The notes beneath the pieces are model-generated. The model was not told the origin of the DNA and searched no databases. It saw only the letters and a program-made list of their open reading frames with translations. Made by a program: the position numbers and the translations under genes. Positions 1 through 6,100 of a stretch of DNA of 8,292 nucleotides are shown piece after piece. The stretch comes from RUG14186 sp964644555 (lineage in GTDB: Bacteria; Bacillota; Clostridia; Eubacteriales; Anaerofustaceae): NCBI GenBank assembly GCA_964644555.1, contig CAZXWI010000067.1, positions 1 to 8,292 on the forward strand, given 5' to 3'. Each line of letters opens with the position of its first letter. The first letter of the stretch is position 1.

Positions 1-65
1 ATATAAATTTACTCTAATTATTTTATAATAATTATTCGGTTTTATAAAGCTTTTTTACAAATTAT

Positions 66-1295
66 TTACATCAATACCGCCTTTGCGGTGCCTTTTAAAA
101 CACTATTCTCCGCAGTTTGAATAACAAAACTGATTCCATGCTTATCTGTGAGGTATTCATTCAAAAAGTATTCGAAGTTTTTCATGAAATCTTTCATTTT
201 CAAAACGGTAGAACCTTCCGGCACTATAATGGCTGTTTTTACATTTTCCACCGATGCTATTACCGTTGCCGCAACGCTCAAAGCGGCAAGCAGGGCAGAA
301 CGCTTGCATATATTTTCGCTGATTGCTTTTGCAAACATTTCGTCCTCACTTATCGCATCTTTTTCCAAAAGATAATTCAAATATCTGCCATCGCAATGTT
401 CTTCGATAAATTCATCATCGGATATCAAGCCTTCTTCAAGGGCTTTTTTCATACATTCGTTGTATATTATCGGCAGGTACTTTCCGCTTATCATCTTTTC
501 GAAATAATGATCATACGGCAGCATAGATTCGTTATCTATTTTCTCATCGAATACTCCCCTATCAAGCTTGTCGAAAAAGCCTGCTTCGGTAACCACTATA
601 TCGTACAAATCGCAATCAGAAGCACCGTTTACTCTTTTCATATTCTCTTTATAACAAATATTAAAGCCAGTTCCCAAAACCATACCTATGCAAGCGCCGA
701 AATTTGCAATATCGGCATTTGATACCGTGCCGATAAGGCAAGCTGTGGTATCGTTTACGGACGATATTTTAAGGCGTTTGTTGTATCTTTTTTCGTATTG
801 CTCATTTATTCCGTCACTTAAGCTTTTTCCGTCAATACCAGTGATGTCGACTTCTTTGCACATTTTATATATTATATAGTCTTTTTCGGAGGTTATTTCA
901 CCTTTATATGCAAAGCTTATGCCCATATATTCTGTGGAATCGGAATACATTCCTATAATATCGACAAGCTCTTTGAAAAATTCTTCCGCTGTAATTTGCT
1001 TATCTTTTCCGGGCATACCGTAACGGTCTTTACTGACTATAAACGGCTCACGATTTTCGTCCATATCCACAAGCGATACTCTTAGATTAGTGCCACCTGC
1101 GTCCACAGCCACAACCTTTTCCACCGTCTTATCAACTTTAGTCAAATTAAGATATGACGGTATCATGCTTATGGAAGACTCCTGCTTATTGCGGGATTTT
1201 TGTATTTCGTCTATAAAATTTTCTATAAGCCTTTGAGCATCGATTTGAGTCCAATGCATATTATACCGTTTTAAAAATTCATCACATTTATTCAT
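66..1295 (-). CDS. Hexokinase-family sugar kinase (eukaryotic-type fold), 409 aa
   Basis: Probably phosphorylates glucose or a related hexose with ATP at C6 in the cytoplasm, the entry step of glycolysis. Seen, numbered from the ATG at 1295: phosphate-1 loop DAGGTNLR (65-72), a sugar-contact segment SFAYKGEI (127-134), NDTTA (181-185) with the likely catalytic base D182, phosphate-2 loop GMVLGTGFNICYKEN (204-218), a TEAGFFD stretch with E237, the hallmark EKMISGKYL (266-274), and an adenosine-loop-like PEGSTVL (359-365). EKMISG and GTGxNxCY are typical of the hexokinase_1/hexokinase_2 family rather than of ROK or bacterial Glk kinases. The length is slightly below the roughly 450-470 residues of a eukaryotic single-domain hexokinase. 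Start choice: an in-frame GTG at 1313 would add six residues, but it has no ribosome binding site and would lie almost at the predicted transcript start; the ATG at 1295 has AAGAGG six bases upstream. Divergent from glnS. The family call is firm; the exact sugar is inferred. Confidence 0.88.
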   Translation of the reverse strand: MNKCDEFLKRYNMHWTQIDAQRLIENFIDEIQKSRNKQESSISMIPSYLNLTKVDKTVEKVVAVDAGGTNLRVSLVDMDENREPFIVSKDRYGMPGKDKQITAEEFFKELVDIIGMYSDSTEYMGISFAYKGEITSEKDYIIYKMCKEVDITGIDGKSLSDGINEQYEKRYNKRLKISSVNDTTACLIGTVSNADIANFGACIGMVLGTGFNICYKENMKRVNGASDCDLYDIVVTEAGFFDKLDRGVFDEKIDNESMLPYDHYFEKMISGKYLPIIYNECMKKALEEGLISDDEFIEEHCDGRYLNYLLEKDAISEDEMFAKAISENICKRSALLAALSVAATVIASVENVKTAIIVPEGSTVLKMKDFMKNFEYFLNEYLTDKHGISFVIQTAENSVLKGTAKAVLM

Positions 1296-1301
1296 GCAAT
1301 A

Positions 1302-1307
1302 CCTCTT
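1302..1307 (-). promoter_or_regulatory. Ribosome binding site AAGAGG of the hexokinase gene
   Basis: On the minus strand AAGAGG is followed by the six-base spacer TATTGC and then ATG at 1295-1293. It decides the start codon in favour of ATG-1295 over the GTG at 1313-1311, which this site lies downstream of and cannot serve. Confidence 0.85.
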
Positions 1308-1327
1308 AATCACTGTTCTTAATTTGA

Positions 1328-1336
1328 ATTATAACA
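1328..1336 (-). promoter_or_regulatory. Extended -10 promoter of the hexokinase gene
   Basis: The minus strand reads TGTTATAAT, that is a TGn extension followed by a perfect TATAAT (1333-1328). No good -35 hexamer is found 16-18 bases upstream, which fits an extended -10 promoter. The expected transcript start is near 1320-1322, giving a leader of about 25 bases with the AAGAGG site in its middle. Promoter assignment is by consensus only. Confidence 0.65.
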
Positions 1337-1339
1337 GAT

Positions 1340-1360
1340 TATGCGTAAAAAACACGCATA
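1340..1360. repeat. Perfect 7+7 bp inverted repeat in the divergent promoter region
   Basis: The arms TATGCGT (1340-1346) and ACGCATA (1354-1360) are exact reverse complements separated by the seven bases AAAAAAC. The dyad starts seven bases upstream of the kinase -10 hexamer, so it covers where its -35 would lie, and sits 26 bases before the putative glnS -35. This placement suits an operator for a dimeric regulator of the kinase gene. A transcribed hairpin is less likely, because the dyad lies upstream of both predicted transcript starts. No regulator family is recognised from the site. Confidence 0.5.
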
Positions 1361-1385
1361 TATTGTTTTTTTATCTTATAAACGA

Positions 1386-1414
1386 TTAGAATTATTACAG
1401 ATTCGTGATAAAAT
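1386..1414 (+). promoter_or_regulatory. Putative housekeeping promoter of glnS
   Basis: TTAGAA (1386-1391) and TAAAAT (1409-1414) are separated by exactly 17 bases. The -10 matches consensus at five of six positions and the -35 at three. The transcript would start near 1420, leaving a leader of about 22 bases. That is far too short for a T-box antiterminator, and no T-box sequence is seen between the two genes. Confidence 0.5.
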
Positions 1415-1431
1415 ATATTAATCAAAACATA

Positions 1432-1437
1432 AGAGGA
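1432..1437 (+). promoter_or_regulatory. Ribosome binding site AGAGGA of glnS
   Basis: AGAGGA lies five bases before the ATG at 1443 and supports that start. The resulting N-terminus aligns in length with E. coli GlnRS up to the conserved TRFPPEPNG segment. Confidence 0.8.
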
Positions 1438-1442
1438 TAAAA

Positions 1443-3104
1443 ATGAGCGAGAATATCAATAATTTTATTTTTAATGAAATTGACAAAGACATACGGGAAA
1501 ATAATTACAGTGCTGATGATATCTACACAAGATTTCCGCCCGAACCAAACGGTTTTTTGCATATAGGTCATGCAAAAGCAATCTACATAAATTTTGCCGT
1601 AAAAGCAAAATATCACGGAAAAACGAATCTTAGATTCGATGACACAAACCCATCAAAGGAAGATACTTTATACACAAAAGCCATTCAGGAAGATATAAAA
1701 TGGCTCGGCTATGAATGGGATCAACTTTTCTACGCTTCCGACTATTTCGAAAAAATGTATAACTATGCAGTGGAGTTAATACAAAAAGGCTTGGCATATG
1801 TGGACGAACAAACTCCGGAAGAAATTAAGTCAACCAGAGGAAACCTCACCACACCCGGAACCGAAAGCCCTTACAGAAACAGAACACCGGAAGAAAACCT
1901 TTCGTTGTTTGAACAGATGAGAGAAGGTAAATTTGAAGCAGGATCACATGTATTGAGAGCTAAGATTGATATGTCAAGCCCGAATATGAATATGAGGGAT
2001 CCTGTAATATACAGAATAGTATATGAAAAGCATCACAATACGGCAGATAAATGGTGTATATATCCGATGTATGATTTTGCTCACCCATTAGAAGATGCAA
2101 TCGAGGGAATCACCCATTCACTTTGTTCGCTCGAATTCGAAGACCATAGGCCCTTGTACGATTGGGTTTTAGATAATCTTGACGATTACCAAACAAAGCG
2201 CCCAAGACAGATAGAATTCGCAAGACTTAACCTTACCAATACCATAATAAGCAAGCGTTACCTCAGAATGCTCGTTGAAGAGGGTATTGTAGATGGTTGG
2301 GATGATCCGAGAATGCCGACCCTTTGCGGATTAAGACGCCGTGGTGTTACTCCCGAAGCTATCAAAAACTTCATGAGAGAAATAGGCATTGCAAAAGCGG
2401 ATTCTATAATCGATATTTCGCAATTTGATTATTTCATCAGAGAAGATTTAATCAAAACCTCAAAGCGAGTAATGGCAGTTACCGACCCATTAAAGCTTAC
2501 AATCGAAAACTTCCCAGAAGGCGAAGTAGAATACCTTGATGTGCCGTATGTAATGGACGATGAAAACAGTCAAACAAGAAAAGTACCTTTCACAAGAGAG
2601 CTTTACATCGACCGTGCCGATTTCGAAGAAAATCCACCTAAGAAGTATTTCAGACTCTTCCCCGGAAACGAAGTACGACTCATGGGAGCATATTTCGTAA
2701 CATGCAAAGATTTTGTAAAAGACGAAAACGGAAATATAACCGAAGTAATATGCACCTACGACCCCGAAACAAAATCGGGAAGCGGATTTAACGCACGTAA
2801 AGTCAAAGGCACAATCCACTGGGTCAGTGCAAAAGAAAATACACAAGTAGAAGTTCATGAATTCAGCGACCTTCTCTTAGAAAACAGCAATTCGGAAAAT
2901 TTCATGGATAATATAAACAAAGAATCCATGATAGTAAAAAATGCTTTTGCCGAAATAAGCTTAAAAGATGCAAAACCATCCGAAAGGTTCCAATTCGTAA
3001 GAAACGGTTTCTACTGTGTTGACACGAAATATTCAACTGAAAACAAATTGGTACTTAACAAAACAACGGGGCTTAAAAGCACATGGCAGCCCGAAAAAAA
3101 ATAA
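1443..3104 (+). CDS. glnS: Glutaminyl-tRNA synthetase (GlnRS), class I
   Basis: Charges tRNA-Gln with glutamine using ATP in the cytoplasm. Full length at 553 residues, against about 554 for E. coli GlnRS. Seen: FPPEPNGFLHIGHAKA with the HIGH signature at residues 40-43; LRFDDTNP (63-70), whose first Asp corresponds to the 3'-end and substrate-contacting D66 of the E. coli enzyme; YPMYDFAHPLEDAIEGITHSL (about 207-227) with the amino-acid pocket Tyr; the KMSKS equivalent IISKR (268-272); VDGWDDPRMPT (283-293); and the two C-terminal anticodon-binding beta-barrels (about 340-550), including RKVKGTIHWVSA and STENKLVLNKTTGL. The IEGITHSLCSLEF-type pocket and the ISKR loop favour GlnRS over GluRS. 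It is monocistronic by appearance: divergent from the hexokinase and ended by a strong hairpin before the convergent surface gene. The coding sequence ends in a run of eight A just before its TAA stop. No sign of truncation or frameshift. Confidence 0.97.
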   Translation: MSENINNFIFNEIDKDIRENNYSADDIYTRFPPEPNGFLHIGHAKAIYINFAVKAKYHGKTNLRFDDTNPSKEDTLYTKAIQEDIKWLGYEWDQLFYASDYFEKMYNYAVELIQKGLAYVDEQTPEEIKSTRGNLTTPGTESPYRNRTPEENLSLFEQMREGKFEAGSHVLRAKIDMSSPNMNMRDPVIYRIVYEKHHNTADKWCIYPMYDFAHPLEDAIEGITHSLCSLEFEDHRPLYDWVLDNLDDYQTKRPRQIEFARLNLTNTIISKRYLRMLVEEGIVDGWDDPRMPTLCGLRRRGVTPEAIKNFMREIGIAKADSIIDISQFDYFIREDLIKTSKRVMAVTDPLKLTIENFPEGEVEYLDVPYVMDDENSQTRKVPFTRELYIDRADFEENPPKKYFRLFPGNEVRLMGAYFVTCKDFVKDENGNITEVICTYDPETKSGSGFNARKVKGTIHWVSAKENTQVEVHEFSDLLLENSNSENFMDNINKESMIVKNAFAEISLKDAKPSERFQFVRNGFYCVDTKYSTENKLVLNKTTGLKSTWQPEKK

Positions 3105-3116
3105 TTTTTTCATAAA

Positions 3117-3143
3117 AAATAGGGTTCAGTTTGAACCCTATTT
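3117..3143. terminator. Bidirectional intrinsic terminator between glnS and the surface gene
   Basis: An 11 bp perfect stem, AAATAGGGTTC (3117-3127) with GAACCCTATTT (3133-3143), encloses the loop AGTTT. On the plus strand it is followed by ATTTTG, giving a T-rich tail after the stem, and sits 12 bases after the glnS stop. On the minus strand it begins 16 bases after the surface-gene stop and is followed by TTTTTT and then further T-runs reaching the glnS stop codon. One hairpin therefore serves both convergent genes. Confidence 0.88.
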
Positions 3144-3159
3144 ATTTTGCATTATTCAA

Positions 3160-6100
3160 TTACATGCTTCTCTTTTTTCTGCAGATTACAACTCCCATAA
3201 ATGCAACTGCACTCACCATAAGAACTGCACTATATGCGAATACATTATTGTTATCCCCTGTTTTAGGAACAATCTTCTCATATGCTTTTTCCGCATCTGT
3301 GAGTTTCTTAAATGTATCGTTTGAAATCTCTTTCTTTTCGTCATCTGTAAGTTCATCGTAAGCTGCTCTTGCTTCTTCGATGGCTTCTTTATCGTTAAGA
3401 GTGATTTCATCTTTTTCGGGAAGAGCGTTGATTAAGTCTTCTGCCTGCTGAATCAACAACGAACTGAGTTCAGCTTCTGCTCTTGTAAGTGCTGCGTAGT
3501 TTTCTACGAGGTTCTTCTGAGCAGGAGTTAAATCGTCATATGCTTTTCTTGCCTTACGAACCGCTTTCTTGGAGTTTAATGTAATATCGTTGTCTATCTC
3601 ATCAATAAGTGCGTCTACAGCTGCTGCTTTTTCTTCGTCAGCGAGTTGAGCTTCGTAGCCCTCCAATATGTCAAGCTTGGTAACAAACTTCTTCTGGTTT
3701 TCGGTAAGAGCGTTATAATCTGCTTTTACATTGGCTACTTTAACTGCTCTGTCGCTTGCGCTCATATCGATAGATTCGATTTTATCATCAACAGCTTTAG
3801 CGGCTTCTTTATCTGCGATAACTTTTTCAAGTTTTTCAAGTTTCTCTGTGCTTGCACTTGCCACAAGTGCCTTCTGCTCAGGTGTCAATGCATTATATTT
3901 TGCTTTTACGTCTTCTACCTTTGCTTTGTCGCTTATTTCCACTTTATTTTCCGCAGGAAGTGTATTAATCTCATCATCTACTGCTTTTGCTGCTTTCAAA
4001 TCGGCAATGCGCTGCTCCAATGATGTGAGTTTTGTTAAGCTATCTGCTTTAACGAGTGCTTTTTCATCATTTGCAAGGGCTTTGTACATTTCTCTTGCGG
4101 CAGTTACTTTGCTTTCATCCGAAAGTGTGAGTTTATCTTTTGCAGGAAGTGCGTTTACTGCATCATCTACTGCTTTTGCTTTTTCAAAAGATGCAATCTT
4201 AGCTTCAGCTGCTTCAAGTTTTGCAAGTTTATCTGCATCTACCAAAGCTTTTTCGTCGCTTGTAAGTGCCTTATATTTTGCTCTTACTGCTTCTACATTA
4301 GCTTTATCCGAAAGAGCGATATTTGTCGGAAGTGCATCTACTGCAGATTCAAAGTCCTTAACATTATACGAAACTGTCGGTATAACGATATCGGGTAATG
4401 AGCTCAAGATACCGTCGATTTCCGATGCAGTGTTATTTACAGGTCTTCCTACAACATACCTTACACTGCGGTGGTCTCCTGCAAAAGAGCCGAAGCCGCC
4501 AATTCTGATAGCACCATCGCTCAATGTGTAGCTGAGCGAATTCCAATTTTCGGGAATAGTTACTTCAAAGTTTTGTAAACTTGCACTACTGTTGAAGGTA
4601 TATACACCGTAATATCCACCCGGAATACGAATTGTTGTATCGTCCTGTCCTTTATAGTAGAAACCGAAGTTGCAGTTATATACGCCTGCTAATTTCTCTA
4701 TAGGTGAAATCAATCCACTGAATTGTACAGTAACTTTTTCGCCTGCTTCTGCAGGATTATCTTTATCGATAGTCTTTCCATCGCTGCCTGTCAAAGTGTA
4801 GGATACTTTGCGAGCACGAACTACTTGATAAGTTACAGCATCACCTTTTGTTACTTTGATAATATGTGTACCAGTGCTAAGACCTTTTACTGTAACAGTG
4901 CCGTCATCGACAGTAACTATGTTACTATCTGTGAAACCGTTAAATGTCATTGATGTGCCAACAGTTGAGCGAGCCACTGTTACAGTGCAGCCTGCTTCAG
5001 GCTTAAAGCTGTATTCGGCACCGCTGTCACCAACATAGAACAAAATATCATGTTCTGCATCTAAGTCGGTTTTACTGTATTCTGCATTGAGTGTTTCATT
5101 TAATTTCATATTTGTGGTAACTGTGTCTGTGTTTTCATCAACCGATACCACGAATACACCTGTATTTTCAGGCCAGATAGCTGAGAACTGTTTGCCGCCT
5201 AAGCCATCTGCATTTGTCATGGCATCATATGTTACCAAAATGATAGCCGTGCCTTTTTTGTTGGCTTTAACTGTGGCTACACATGAATTTTTGCTGTCAG
5301 GTGTTACCGTTACAACATCACTTTCACCACCGTCCGGTGAAATTACCGTATAATGAACATCAGGCAATGCAACGCTGGTATTTGCTGTTGAATTACCAAG
5401 TGCCATCCAGTTACGGAATACATTAAGTTCATATGTATTATTTGAACCTGTGCTGCTAAGTGTTAAATAGTTCTTTGCATTGATGTTCAAATAAATATCT
5501 GCTTTATCATAAATACTTTTTTCAAATTTGCTGTATACAGTGTCAGGAGTAAATTCGCTGCTACCAATATAAAGCATTTCGTCAGTTACTTCAACTGAAC
5601 CGCCAACAGATAAGCTGTTAAAATCCCAATATGTTACGCCATTCGGATTCTGAACTCTGAAGAATGATTCGCTTCCCGATGGAACAGGGAAAATAGCATA
5701 AACTTTGCCATCTGCGGTAGTGCCGATCTCTATGGGTTCAACAAAATCATATTTGTAATAAGTATGTAATCTCCCTGCGGTAATTGTAGAACCTGCAGGT
5801 GCGGTAACGGTAAAGCCCTTATCCGCATTGGTTTTGGGAACTACACCTATAACGGTAATGGTTTTGTTTTCAGTAACATTTGTAATGGTATATACTCCAC
5901 CTGCTTCGCTGATTGCTACATCATTAACCTTAACAGCAAAGTCTGTTCCCTTTTTATATTCATTATCGATTGTTACTTTGAATGAATAATCTTCGCCCTT
6001 AACAACAGTGGTCGTATATCCGCTTGTTGATGCTACGGTATAACCTGCTGTTTCGGTGGGTAATGTTATTGTGTATGTAGTGAGAGGATCTGATTTCGTT

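Noticed and set aside
15..34. AT-only 8+8 bp hairpin (TAATTATT / AATAATTA) downstream of the hexokinase as its terminator
   Set aside because: It has no G-C pairs and no T-run follows on the minus strand, so it is unlikely to terminate. No convincing terminator for the kinase lies within positions 1-65; it may be beyond the window.
117..722. Plus-strand frame of 201 codons opposite the hexokinase
   Set aside because: The hexokinase frame has conserved catalytic motifs throughout; the antisense product has no recognisable motif and an odd Phe/Cys/His-rich composition.
1314..1442. T-box leader ahead of glnS
   Set aside because: The gap is too short, the predicted transcript starts near 1420, and no conserved T-box antiterminator sequence is visible.
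3093..3110. Run of eight A at the end of glnS as a slippage or phase-variation site
   Set aside because: It encodes the last two lysines directly before the stop; slippage would change only the extreme C-terminus, and the run is better explained as part of the minus-strand T-tail after the shared terminator.
3731..4531. Open plus-strand frame of 266 codons opposite the surface gene
   Set aside because: It lies antisense to the helical stalk repeats. Its Ser/Ala/Leu-rich low-complexity translation is what repeated GCx/AAx codons produce on the other strand. No ribosome binding site or domain.
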